DNA of 64,000 nucleotides from the NCBI RefSeq assembly GCF_000203795.2, contig NW_006281103.1:519682-583681 (forward strand), in the 5' to 3' direction. The DNA comes from Batrachochytrium dendrobatidis JAM81 (lineage: Eukaryota; Chytridiomycota; Chytridiomycetes; Rhizophydiales). The notes under the pieces were generated by a model. The model ran no database searches. It worked only from the letters and a program-made list of their open reading frames with translations, and was not told where the DNA came from. The position numbers were made by a program, and so were the translations under genes. Below are positions 12,475-25,400 of this stretch, piece by piece; positions within the stretch are counted from its first letter, which is position 1; the number at the start of each line of letters is the position of its first letter.

Positions 12475-15400
12475 TTACGGGCTTTGCGGTGCCATCAAGA
12501 TGAGTTTTGCAGCCTCCATGACCCGTTCCAATTCTAAAGCTGCAGCTCTTGACTGTGTCATGTTTGGGGTTTGACTATCAGAAATATCATTTTTGAACAA
12601 TTTTCTACAGTTATGAATTCAACAATGGCCCATCATCATGTTAGAATATATCAATCTATTTACAAGCCCACAAATAAATAAACGATGCAAACAACTCACC
12701 GAGCAGGCGAGGTGGGAGATGTAGAGTCTACACGCTTTCTTGTGCCATGATATGGAGTGGTTGATGCGTCTAGATCAGCATTCGCCAACGGTATAGTACT
12801 CAAAGTAGATTCAGATGAAACTGCTGTCGAAAGAACGGGCTCAAGCGGATGGGATATAGTTTTTACAGGCACCAAAGAATCCAGAGCAAACAGTCGAGAA
12901 AGATCCATGCTTTCTATCCGAGAATGCATTAATTGTTTGCTTTTAAACACAAATTCTTCTACATTTTTATGAGCATTGACGGGTAAATATGGAACCATCT
13001 TGGACTCCAGTACTGCCACAAAGGGAGAAAATGCAGCTGTGGCAAATTGCAAAAGGATTTGAGCCAGTGGAAGACTAGAATCGAGAGAAAATGATTCATG
13101 AACAGTATCAGAAATGTGCTGGTATATACGTGCCGCATTATCTTGAATACACGCATGCGTTTCAATTGCCGGGATGTGTTTAAAATATTCTAAAAAATAA
13201 TTACATGCGTTAATGTAATCAAGATGCTCGTTTTTAGCTAAGTGGTGCGCTTCCAACAGTCTTGATTGATGTGCTAATCGTAAATACTGTTTCAAAGTAG
13301 CTGGAGAGTTCCATGTCAAGGGTAGTTCACAAGTCTCTTGAAATTCAACGGCAGGAAATGAAATATTAAGCATTTCCTCGGCAGCAATAATGTCGCACAG
13401 TGTAGTTAAAAAAAGATTGTAAACCTCGACAAAAATATTTAGTGCGGTACAAAGCGTTTCGGGATATTTTTCTAATTGTAAATGGTTGTCAGTAATTGAT
13501 CATAAACACAGTACCAATGAAAAACTTACTTGTATACGGTAACAACGCCGACTCAATGTGATTTGCTGCAGACTGAAGATGGAACGAAAGTTTTGGCGAT
13601 ATAAACTCTATTGCAGTGGTTTTATAAGCAGTGGTTTTATAAGCATTTCAAAATACGACCAGTTAAACCAGGTAAAAGCATATAAAATAAAAAATACCTT
13701 GCAGTGGATTCATGCAAAGATCAGGTTGAAAATGAAGCCGTTCAACTAGCATCGTAATGGCTGATTCAAGCTTTGCACAAGCCAAACTATTATCAAAGTG
13801 ACCAAAAGAAGCTTCCAGTCCGAAAAAGGAAAACGAAGAAATTGTATTTTCTTCCAAATATATATCCAGTCCCAATGTAGCATAAACCTGCGACTGAATA
13901 TAGTGTGCTGGAAGTCTGTTGGTATCCCAATACGCGATCAACAATGGACAATGACAAGCTCGAGGCATATTACTCATTAGTTCTTGAAAACGAGAAATTT
14001 GCAGTTTCCAATACATATCGATGGCGCAGTGGTCGTTCAGCTCATCCAGCTGAAAAATAATTGCATTGACTCCTGATATAGTCGCTTCAGAATTATGCTA
14101 TACAACAAAAACATCAGAGTCTGATGAGTATGGTTTATAGTCCAGTAAATTGGTAAAAACTAATATTGATTATAGTCTAAACATCAAATTTACCTTTTGC
14201 TCTGTTAAACCAGTTTCACCTACATAGCAAAAATTATTTACACACAAATAAACCCTGGGACCATTTGGGCCAATCTCAAACACTTTGGTCCAACTTTTCT
14301 CTACAGAAGTGGGTTGACTTCCGACAAGTTTACAAGCCAGCCAAGTCATGGTAAGTGGCGACATTCTATCACGCATATCCAACTGTGCTGTGGGTAGAGA
14401 AACAACAAACTTGAGAAATATTTTTCTAAAACTACCAAGATCGTTCCGACGTCTAATGGTCGGAAAAATGCATTCAGTCCAATCCATTGGTTCTTGCCAT
14501 TTGGATCGCTCCAGGTCAGCCTATAAAGCATTCAAAAATAGTATGTGTTGGTTCAACAAAAAAGTGATAAAGAGTGCAATAATTTTTCAGTCAAGTTATC
14601 AAACCAATCTGATCCACTCACAGCAGCAGCCAGTTTGACAAGACGTTCACCAAATTGCTTATCATTGTAATCCGTTGAAAGTCGTAGCATAGGGGATTGT
14701 GAAACCCCAAATTGGGGTCGAAAAGAAGGTGCGAGTGAAGATGCGGAAAGATTGGAGCGTAGGTGTAAAGTAAGCTTCATCATAGCTTTTCGGCGAATGC
14801 GTCGCTGATGACAAATAAATCGCCATCTAAACCATCCAAATGCTTCCATTTGCTGAATCCATTGCTTTTCATCAATGAGTTGCATTACAATTTCTTCAAT
14901 GCCGTTAAAAATTAATTGATCCAATAGCTCGTCACTGATACTGCTGACTGCATTTTTAAAAAGCAGTAAATCTCGTTGTGAAGATACGCACTCTTTTGTA
15001 TATTCCTGCACTAATTCCTCAATCAAATCTCTGGAAATGTCTTGAGCTATGCTATCGCCATATTTATCTACATGCTTTATAGTAGAAGGCGCCTTTAAAC
15101 AAGTAAACACGGGTGAAGATTTGATAGAAGCGGTTCTTTTCCTATTACTAGAAAGTCTATTGTCCGACAAAGTAGATTGCGCTGTATTGATAGTGGGTAA
15201 AATCGGATTCGCGAAATCTTGCTTTGGCGGTTGAAGTACTGTTTGCACATTACCAACTGGAGTACTCGACTTTAAATAGGGTGCTTGTTGAAACTGTGAA
15301 AATGTAAAATTAGTAGTAGGCATAGCAGATTCTGAAAAGTAGGATGTCGGAACAGTTGCTGGAGCAATGTAGTGTTGTGTTTGTTGAATAGGAGGTGGAA

Positions 15401-18400
15401 AGGGAAACAGTGCAGGACCAGCATCTTGAGTTGGATGGCCAAACATTAAAGGATTTGCAGTAGTGTTTAATAATGGAGCATTGTCTAGAGGTAATTTCAG
15501 GGTTAGATGCTGAGGAAAAGGTTGAGCTGCAGGAATGATATTATTAGAGAAATTTGAAGATTGAAGGTGACCAAAAGTAAAGGCGTACGGCTCTGTTGTG
15601 TGTGGTGTAACAAAAGTTGAGGCATGTTGATTAGAAAATCTATTATCATCAAAAGTGAGCTTTGAGGTTGGTTTGTTGAGCAATGGCACATTCTGATTAT
15701 TAGAGTTTGAAGTAGCACAAGAAAATGGTTGAGAAATATTAGGTAATAGAGACGGTTTTGCAATGTAATTTCCTTTGCCATTTACAATATCTACATCGGT
15801 CAGACCAAATCTCTTGGATTCAACCAGCCGAATCGATTTACGAGGAGTCAGTCTTCCTCGTTCCTTGAGTTTTGCCGTATTGGGATTTTCTAAAAGTTGA
15901 TTCAAAGAATATGCTACTTGTAAGCCAACATATCATATGCCAATACATCTAATTGGGTAATTCATATAGCGTGGTGGATCATACATACCAATAAAAACTC
16001 CAAACTCCATAGATCGTTTTCCTCGATCGGTAACAATTGGCATTCGCCCAATACATGCTAGTTGCTGGCCATTATCCTCATCTACTTGAATTCCGTAGTA
16101 CTGCAAGGTTTCTACCACTTCGTCTTCATCCTCAAATCCCAGTATGCGTAGCAAATCTTGTACAGGAAACCAACGACGTTTTGCCTTTAAAACACAATGA
16201 TAGGACCGTTGCATAGCTTTCAAGGCACCACGACGAATATCTGCAAATTCCATCTGTAGACAGCATGCAAACAAGTATGGCACATTAGAGTTTTGGATAG
16301 CCAAGAATAAAGCTGCATAGTTGTTCAAGGAGCCTGCAACTGATGGTCGTCCCATGATATATTCTTCATTGGTTCTTGCCATGAGAAACCGAAGATGTAG
16401 AGCGAGTTGAACTCGATCGTCTAAAAAAACATGCTCGGGAAGTTCAGATTCGCACTTGGAAACATGCTCATTGCTCCAAGCATGCGTCAAAATATAGTAT
16501 GCTTGAAACTCGGGCTCGTTTGGCATTCTAACTCCTTTAACAGCCATTTCCTTGTAGTATTCCATCAAGCTTTGCAATGCTGTTTGATCAAATGTGATAT
16601 TTAAGCCATTTAAATGGATATAAATCATGTAATGCAATAAACTTGTAAATACGCCAAATCACAAGTGGTTGAATTTAAAAAATCGCATCATAGTTTCTAG
16701 ATATGTAAAAACCTACTTTTTCTCATTTGTTCGTGTTCCTGTTGTAATGAAACGGATGTCGAATCACAAAATGCATGAGAGCACATGATGTGATAGCGAG
16801 CAATACGTTCATGTAACTCAATGGCCTCCTTTCCACGATAGTTTTGGATTGTCAAATCCGTTCTAATAGCTCGAGCACGATCACGAACAAACGAATACGA
16901 ATCTTCAATGCCATACTTTCCAAGAATCTCGTCAAACAGATAGTCCAGAGTTTTCAACAGTACAGATGGAGGACGAACATCACAAGGCAGAGGTACTGCC
17001 ATTCCAGCAGCTGATCTATGAAAACGCTTTACTGCTTTACTGTGATCAACTCTATAGTCACCAGGCGTCGTGGATGTCATCTATGATATATTCAAACCAA
17101 TAAACTATGCAGATTAATAAATGAACATCACAGCTTTGAATTTAAACAAAGGGTAGAGTAAAAACAGTCTAGTAGAAATTCAACTAGTCAATGCAGGCCG
17201 TTACTCTTTCTAATCTGTCCAAGCCACGTTCATATTCACGCTCATGTCGCTCATATTCTGGACACATATCCTTGCATTCTGCAACAAACTTGGGTGCGCT
17301 ATCCAGCGGATACTGCATATCTGGATCAGCCATTTTATTTTCTTTAATGTAGCGTTTTTGCAATGCATCGCGATTGGCCTTCATCTAGTATCAATTTACT
17401 CATATATTAATATGAAAAATCTTGAAAAATCTGATGAACACCTTAGCCAAAATATTTGATTACCTCGATAAATCTATTAGATGATCCGGTTTTAACTGAG
17501 AATCGCTCATCACGATCAGATTTAGTGGTTTCGACGCTAATTTTGAAATTAGATATTGACTAGTACAAGATATTGCAAAAAGTAGAGTATTACCTAGAAT
17601 TGAGTGATATAATGACTGGAGCATCGGCCTCCTTGCGATTTCTTGAGTCAAAGGTTGCGGTTGACACATCATCTAGATACCTTGGTCAAACAAAAGATTG
17701 AATCATAGAATTTTCAAAGCATAACAGTAAACTTACCAAATACAACATCTTGTTTTAATGCAAAAGATTGTGGTGAATAACTAGGTTCTGTATACATGTG
17801 ATGCTGATTTCCCGACGAGTGTCTATTGAATTCAATTTCAGACTGCGCAATTGAAGTGATAGGGGCCAAATAATTGTCATAATTTTGCATGGTATCAATA
17901 TCTACATGGTTGAGCACTAATATGAGTTGATAAATTCAAGCATTGGATATACATGCCCAAAGTGATGCAGTTTGCACATGTAAATTTGATACTGAATCGC
18001 CAAGTATTCAAAATATATATACCATGATTGATCAAAGTAGAAGAACTGGCGGACGAGACAGGAGGTTGAGTGGTTCTAAAATCGCGACTACGGTTAGCAA
18101 ACCCACGAGCAGAACGGTTTGAAAAAGGTACGCCTCTGCCTCGATGAAAACCCAGTGATTGTGGACCATTTGATTTAAATCCAGGAGAATCTATTGTAGA
18201 AGTTGAGCCATGATCCAAGGTTGTCCCTGCATAAAAAGGAGATCCTCGCCCACGCCCGCCTCTCCGTCGCGAGGATCCACGTACATACGATCCGGGTGTG
18301 TTTGAAGTACCTGTTAATCATGATATGAATAATAAATCAGCACATTCTGAATGTCAATGTACATCAATGCCAACAAAAACAATAGTATAGTAAAAGTGAA

Positions 18401-18877
18401 TACAACTAGCTAGCCAGCAATCAAGAAACACCAACCTTGCTCGACATTGGATTCATAGTAAGATCCTTGAGAGAATTGGTTGCCTTTGCCAACATTGTTC
18501 TGAAACCAAAAATAAGCAGCACAATTAGATAGTCAGTTTATGATGTAGCCTTATTGTAATTCAAGGTAGCAGATGCGATCCATTGACTCGACATTTAGAC
18601 CCAATTCATGACTTGAACAGGACAGTAAGACCATGAGTGCATCAAATACTCGAACCGAATAAAAATAATGCATTGACTAGTATTTGACTGTAGAGTATAT
18701 ATCCATGCTTACTTGAGGATTTGGTAGCATGGATGCATTGGGAGTTAGAAAGCTGAAGGAAGGAGTTGCCGAGGTTCGATATTGATGCGATGGTTTTACA
18801 GTACGAGCACCAGAGCGAGTGATGCCGTAGTCAGCGACATTTGGATTTGCAAAAACCGAATTCATTCGGTCATCCAT
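12475..18877 (-). CDS. SAC3: SAC3/GANP-family mRNA export factor (TREX-2 scaffold)
   Basis: I could join 15 exons in one frame to 1661 residues: 18877-18713, 18499-18436, 18310-18023, 17916-17737, 17672-17594, 17536-17464, 17384-17205, 17080-16717, 16579-15989, 15916-14622, 14520-14194, 14097-13698, 13607-13530, 13471-12700 and 12604-12475. The N-terminus is disordered and rich in Arg/Gly (RRRGGRGRG). The SAC3/GANP core follows with AECKDMCPEYERHEREYERG, DHSKAVKRFHRSAAG and PNEPEFQAYYILTHAW. A long Asn/Pro/Phe-rich stretch precedes a CID-like helix (DLIEELVQEYTKECV ... WIQQMEAFGWFRWR) expected to hold Sus1/Cdc31. The C-terminal third resembles animal GANP more than yeast Sac3. Family role: TREX-2 scaffold at the nuclear pore, coupling transcription to mRNA export. 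Confidence 0.88.
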
Positions 18878-19019
18878 TCAACCGACAGTACGATTCTGTC
18901 AATGGCAAGATCCAGTTCTGGTTTGCTGACTGCGATGGTAAGTTGGTTCATCATCAATTCGCATATTATTAAGGGGTGCTTTCGAGTCGGATTAACAGAT
19001 ATTCTTTCCAGATTAATCG
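18878..19019. promoter_or_regulatory. Shared divergent promoter region, SAC3 / HAUS5-like
   Basis: Only about 140 bases separate the SAC3 ATG (minus strand) from the first in-frame ATG of the HAUS5-like gene (plus strand). A spliced 5' leader may begin here: there is a donor at 18938 and an acceptor ending TTTCCAG just before 19011. No clear TATA box is visible. Control of both genes from this interval is inference from spacing. Confidence 0.4.
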
Positions 19020-22000
19020 ACATGCATTCAACTGCAGAAATGAGTCGGTTGTTGCAGCAATGGGCGAATGATATGGGATATGGCATTGAACAGTCTCCGG
19101 ATTCAATTGGAATCGGGTTTCTAAGTAACGATACTGCCCATGAGTAAGAGCTGGTGTTCATTTACGGCATTCTCAATTGAAATCCTTGAATTCTACGATT
19201 CATGTCAAAAACTATTGCAGATACTAACCTGGATTCTGCATTGTCACTATCAAATTACTTGTCAAACTTGGTCATCTGTTGTTGAATCTGATAGTCTATG
19301 CAAGCAACAACTTAATTCTTTATGGAGTTTCTTGATCCGTCGTGTACATCCAAAACTGTAAGTTGATGAATTGTCTGCATCAGCCAAACTGTCGGACATG
19401 TCAGATTTAATCTATATTATTGTGAATACAGTCAAGTTCAACACATTCGTCGTCGTTTAGAGAGGTCGGTATATGCTTTCTAGTACAATCTTGAATCTCA
19501 TTGTAAACTTTCATTCCATATTAACAATGTTTTGACTTAGATTCAAGCGTCACATTGAAAATGAGCCTTTCAGCTTAAATCAGCATTTGAATCCATCTGC
19601 TAATATATCGGAAAAGCACAAAGAATTAGAAAAGCAAATCAAAGCTGCAAAATCCAGAAACGAAACTCTAAGGTCTTGCATTCATCGTGAAGAAATGGAC
19701 CAAGCTGATCTTAGACGTGCTATGGATGGAATCGGTACGTTTTTGTTTGATCTCTTTATACTGTAATCATATATTACTTGTTAATATATACAAAATCAGG
19801 ATTTGAAATCGCACTACAGTCTGAAAAGTTGAATGACAGGCAAAAAAGAGTTCTTTTGGCAGATGCTCATGCTAGGAAATTGCTGGAAAACAGTGCATCA
19901 CTTTTGCGTGATGCCGAGTATTTGGCACAGTTGACAAACAGAAATACAGTACCACATATAGAAAACGAACAAGTGAGTTGGAACCTATCAAATTCGACTA
20001 GACATGTAGCATAGTTTATGCTACATCCAGAGATTCCATATATTGTTCTACAATTTAATGATTATACTTGTAATCTAGAATATTGTTACAGATATTATTA
20101 CAATCATGCGCGATGCTGTTAATGACAAGGGACTTGATCTTGCTCGTGATCCTACTACTGGTATCAAGGTAAATAGAATAATGAATTTTTCAAGCAATGG
20201 TTTTGGTCAAATAATTTAGTGCTGATCATTATTGTATGGCAGGATCGATCTCAATATGTTGATCCAGGTCGAGTGGTGTTGTCTATATCTAAAGATGTTG
20301 ACCAAGATCTTTCTTTTGTAAATGATTTGTCAATTCCAGTAGACACTGCAATGGATTCGTTGATAACTAGACTTATATCTGTGAGTTGTATATATTCTAG
20401 TGTCATACTGCTTCAACTTGTGTATTGTAAGGAATGTATTTTATAACTTGTTTTTGTATATAACCAACACGATAGCAATTGGCAAAACAACATTCACAGC
20501 GTTTTGTTGAAACAAAAGAACTTGAGGTTAAGATTAAGATGTTGGAGCGCGATGTTGATATAATTTCTACTCGACTCGCAGAACAGGTCAAACATACTTG
20601 TAATGATTCAACTGATGCGTTTATGTAGGCATATTAATTCTTTGTTGCATTCATCTTATGACTATATTGTCTAAAACAACTCACTCTGGGTTTACTCGAT
20701 TAGTGAGCATACTATGCATACTGCAAATTTGTTGGCAACTCGCAAAGTACTTTCAAAAGCAATGCTGTACAAGACACAATTTGAGGATTCATTGCAAGAT
20801 ACGCCCAATACCAATTCCGATCCTTCGTCTTTAGCTTTTGACAACTATCAATTTGCTCAGAATGAAATGGTATGCTATCAATACGCCATTTATGCGTTTT
20901 TACAGTGCCAAAACATATTTAAAATGATTTACTGTTATCATCCATTAGCTTGTGATATTAACCTTGTTTTTGGATGTAATTAGTCCAAACATCAGGCTAT
21001 GCTGGATGCATTAATATCGACCACTCATGGACTTCATACGTTGAATGTGGATACTTTAAATCAGGCATGTACACCTGTACGGTAGATGTTATTAAATTTG
21101 CTAAATGTTAAAACTAACCGTTATTTTGACTAGATTACTACTGATTTTCATGCCATGTCAGTACCAGAAACAACATGCAGAATTCGACGAGTTCCAAAAG
21201 CTATCAAGCAATCTGGTATTCAGATGTTTGACCAAGTCAAAACAGTGTCCATCAACAGAGCTCTTGTGTCGCTTAATAAGTGTGATAATATTGAATGGAC
21301 AAGGTTTTTATATCATCTACATAAGATTTTAATTATATATGCATGATTGGGTTAGTGATGATGCTAAAAAAAAGGAATGGAACTGGATCAGTAATGAACT
21401 CATGACTCAGATTCGAAAAGCATCCAGTTGCAGACTATACAAAGTAAGTATTGTTCAAAAGCAATTGCTGTTTAATTCAAGTATTTTTAAATCTTATTTA
21501 CACGACTCTGAGTTATAGTCATATCAAAGTGTTTTGGATGAAATGCAACTATGTAAATTTCAAGGTACGTAATCTGATTGTTGATGCGGTTGGATGTGTT
21601 GTGATGGTACTGACTGGTTAATGCATAGTATCTATTTTTGAATCCTTGATTGATCGAACTGTTAAATTGAACGAGACGGCAAAAAGTTGCCATGAGACCA
21701 ATAAGAATATAATTGTAGACTGTGATGGTATGCTACTTGATATTTTGGTTATTGGTCTGCATTGATTAAATATGTCTACTTGTATTAATTTTTTTGATAT
21801 TTGTCAGATTTTCAATTGACCACAAAGGATCAGTATACGAATCACATACTTCCAATGATGAACCAAAGCTTACAACAGGCTGAGCAATCTCATCGCACGT
21901 TTAATTTAATAGATGGCATTGTCAAAGAAAGGTAACTTTAGTTTCAAAGCTTAACCAATCTGCACGTTCTGATTTCATGATATTCATTCAACTGACTTTG

Positions 22001-22131
22001 AATTGTCATTTTGATACTTGCTGTTTAAAAGAAACTGGTTTATGCATGAACGAAAGGATCCTTTTGCTCCAAATGGTTCTTTGGAAAACTATATTAACCA
22101 GAGATGCGTTCCGTCACCAGATATTGGATAA
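19020..22131 (+). CDS. HAUS5: Probable augmin subunit HAUS5-like coiled-coil protein
   Basis: A gene of many small exons, about 590 residues. The start at 19020 (MHSTAEMSRLLQQWANDMGY) leads by phase-correct splicing (19143 to 19295, 19357 to 19432, 19464 to 19551) into SLWSFLIRRVHPKLQVQHIR. This resembles the conserved HAUS5 block in which an IW-type helix and an HVH-like motif precede a coiled coil. The coiled coil IHREEMDQADLRRAMDGIGF then KLNDRQKRVLLADAHARKLL also fits HAUS5. Later exons stay helical (KEMEVKIKML-type heptads; IRRVPKAIKQSGIQ). The end at 22131 follows the exon ending PSPDIG. Augmin recruits gamma-tubulin to spindle microtubules for branching. The assignment is by pattern only; a different coiled-coil protein is possible. 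The middle exons between 21300 and 21800 are the least certain. Confidence 0.5.
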
Positions 22132-22134
22132 TCT

Positions 22135-22182
22135 GCAGCCATATTCACGTAACATGGAATACTTTATTCACGTAAAATGCAT
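22135..22182 (+). repeat. Terminal fragment of the TIR element family
   Basis: GCAGCCATATTCACGTAACA begins three bases after the HAUS5-like stop codon. A second TTATTCACGTAAAATG lies about 15 bases further on, so two copies of the terminus stand in tandem. No internal core is present. Confidence 0.55.
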
Positions 22183-22423
22183 AAACAGTCATGAAATGAT
22201 AACTTGCATTTATTGGATTATAATATTCACTCCAACCAAGCAGAGTGCACAATACATGACAATTGTGCCAAAAGAGAAGAAATGAATTGTTGATTTTGAA
22301 CTGAAAATGCCATCAAACAAATCAACAGAATTTAACCATTTTATTCAAAGCAATCACTACAAGATAGTACAAAGTGGTTCTGTTTTGTGAATACCATTGA
22401 AACTGAATTAGAATTATTGTGTA

Positions 22424-25400
22424 ATGACGTCCTTTATAACTGAATCTACGCTGATGAACAGTCATGCCAGTTCTACGGAACAACAGCCATTGAAACAACA
22501 GGATTATTCTTACGATGATGATTTGGTTATATCGAATAAGCATGCCTTGCACGCTTTACACAAGAGAGTGTTGCTAATAAAACAGTCCTTGACTGCTTTA
22601 TCTACTCGGAATCATACCGGAATCATCAGAAATGTGTCTGATCGACCAGATGTGCGTTCTACCATTGCTTCTGGCTCTCAACTTCTTGGCAGGATTATGC
22701 GTTATATTCATCAACATGTTGCCAAGATTCCCCTAAGACAACTGCTGTCATATTCTGCTACTGCTCATTCCATCACACAGTTTGACCTGCAGCTGTCTGA
22801 CTTTTCAAAGGTAAATCTAATCATGGAACACAGTGGTGGACTTTGACATGGTCGAAATACTATCGAGTCTTGTAATGTCCAGTATATTGATTTCATCGTA
22901 TTTTTTGTGTAGATTGCTTTATCACCAGATTCCCCTTCTGGTCAGAGTGATGTTGCTACTGCCTTACAATTGGATGTGAATCAACTTCCTCTACTATTGG
23001 AACAAAACAGCTCGATACTCGAAGTTCGTAAACAGTTGAGTCAACCTTTACCATCACTGTGCTTATTACCAATCCAATTTTAATGAATTAGAAATACTTT
23101 ACAAATAGATATGTTGAATCTCTGGTGGATATTGAACGTTGTCTGCTATTCGGTCTTGTAGATTTTCCTCCAGAGTCCAGATCTGCTATTCATGATATTC
23201 TCTCTCGTTTACAGGAATTTATTATTTCAAAATCCGGAAGAGTTGCGTATCCTGTTAAGCTTTGGTCGGTTGACAGCAGTTCTGTCTATATTGACTACAA
23301 TGTCAAAATTGGCTTTAATCTCCTTGGTAAAGTCTTCAAGGGCGAATGTGGTGGTCGTGACGTGTGTGTTCAACTGATCTCTGGCATGCAAGGACAAGAA
23401 TCATTCGATGTTTTGGCCAAAGAAGCTGAATCTTGGTTTTTACTGCATCATCCCAATATCGTCAAGATCTGGAGAATTTGTTTGAATACCGATGTCCCGT
23501 TTTTGATTATGCCACTAATGCATACAGATATTGCTGCATTTTTGAAACGCAATACCAAAACCAGTGTTGAGGTTCGTATTGGTTTTATTATTGGAATAGC
23601 TAAAGGGTTAAAGTATCTGCACAGTCTTCCTACTCCTATCATTCATGGCGATATCAAAGCAAGCAATGTTCTTTTTGGTAGGCTTGTTGAGCTATTTCTT
23701 AACAGTAAACTTGCTACCTTAATGGTCGAGTTTTTGTTTTTGATAAATGCAACTTACAAACTGTACATTCAATCTTTTTATTTGATGATTTAGGATTCGA
23801 TGGAACTGTTGCTATTACTGATGTGGGCATGACAAAAATCAAGTCATTTTGCAATTCTGCTTCAGGAAGACGTGCAAGTTCCATTCGTTGGCTTTCTCCC
23901 GAAAGATACAAGAGAGGATATCAACTTGCTCAATCTTCAGACACGTTTGGATTTGCCATGACTTGTTGGGAAATAATAACTGGGCATGTTCCGTTTGCAG
24001 AAGAACGAGAGAATGACATTGTAAAGGATTGGATCAAGGACGGTGAAAGACCAGATAGGCCTGAGAATATTCCAGATGTTTTATGGGATGTTATAACCGA
24101 TTGCTGGCATCAAGATCCAGAAATGCGTCCTTCGTTTGAAAATATTATGACTCGATTGTCTATTCTTTCATACTCCAAAGGTCCTGTCTCCGAGTCTCGG
24201 CCTGCTATGCTGCCTATTCCATCGACTATGCGCATGCAAATTAATTCCGATGCTAAACATGGTAACGCGCTGGATTGTTTGATATTCAAGTTTGCTGATG
24301 TTGTATGGATTATGTATTCAAGTGAATATTCAAACTTACTATTTGCTATTATTTTTCAAATTCAAAAGATACCAACAATACATTTTCACTTACATCGCCA
24401 CTGTTTCCTCCTGCTGCTACTGTAAGCACTGGAGATGATGTGATCCCCCCAATGCCATCACATATTGAATCACATGGTAAATCTTTGAAATCCACCGAAT
24501 TTTATTGTCCTGATTTTTCTGCAACTTCCACTCAATTGGGCAAATTAAAACTCAATCTTTAAACATATTAGAAATAGCAAACAAACCTGATGCCGAAGTT
24601 ATCAAGCCCATTGCTGATCATGATGATGATGCTGATGTATCGTCTATAAAGAATACAAGCACTGGTGTCGAATTAGAAACAGACCAACAGTCTACGATCT
24701 CCAGATCGACTCCAATCAAATCTACACCCTCCACTTATAGTCGTAGACGTTCAAAACAACAAGTGGAAAAGACTCGAACTCCAACTAGTTTAAAACGCCC
24801 ACTCACTAGCCCGTCACTTCCTCCTTCTCAAACAAAAGTGTCTCGTAGATCTTTGTCTGCTTTGGATAAAAGCACTAAAAAAGCACAAGATTTGTTGTTT
24901 GAAACTAATTCCAAAAAAGTCGCTTACGAACCCAAGTCAATTATTTACACTTTACCAGATGGCGGGGATTTGGAAGTTCGCGAGGGTCGTATCAGTGAAA
25001 TCGAGTTTAAACATCTTTTGGATGCGTTTCCAAAGCTTACACACAAGCTCAAGCTCACCATGCAGAATTTCAATCGGTATGCTGGAGAAATGTCATATAG
25101 TACTTGGTCAGCATTTAACTCTGCTCAAAGACCCAGGATTGCTACTAATTCGGCTAAACGAGTGATTGCCTTGTGAGTTGGATTTTATGACAATTGTTGG
25201 CTTTATATCAAAAAAATATGATTCAAAATAGTCCAAGTTGACACTATTTGACTGTTTAGACGGTTTATTAAGGATGAAGCCAAGGGTGGATTTAATGGCG
25301 AAATCGACAAGTTGACCATGCTTGAAGGCTTGTAAGTTTACGATTTTCGATTGTTCATACTTGCTTGAAATCTCACTATTGGTGCATTTTTTCAATATTT

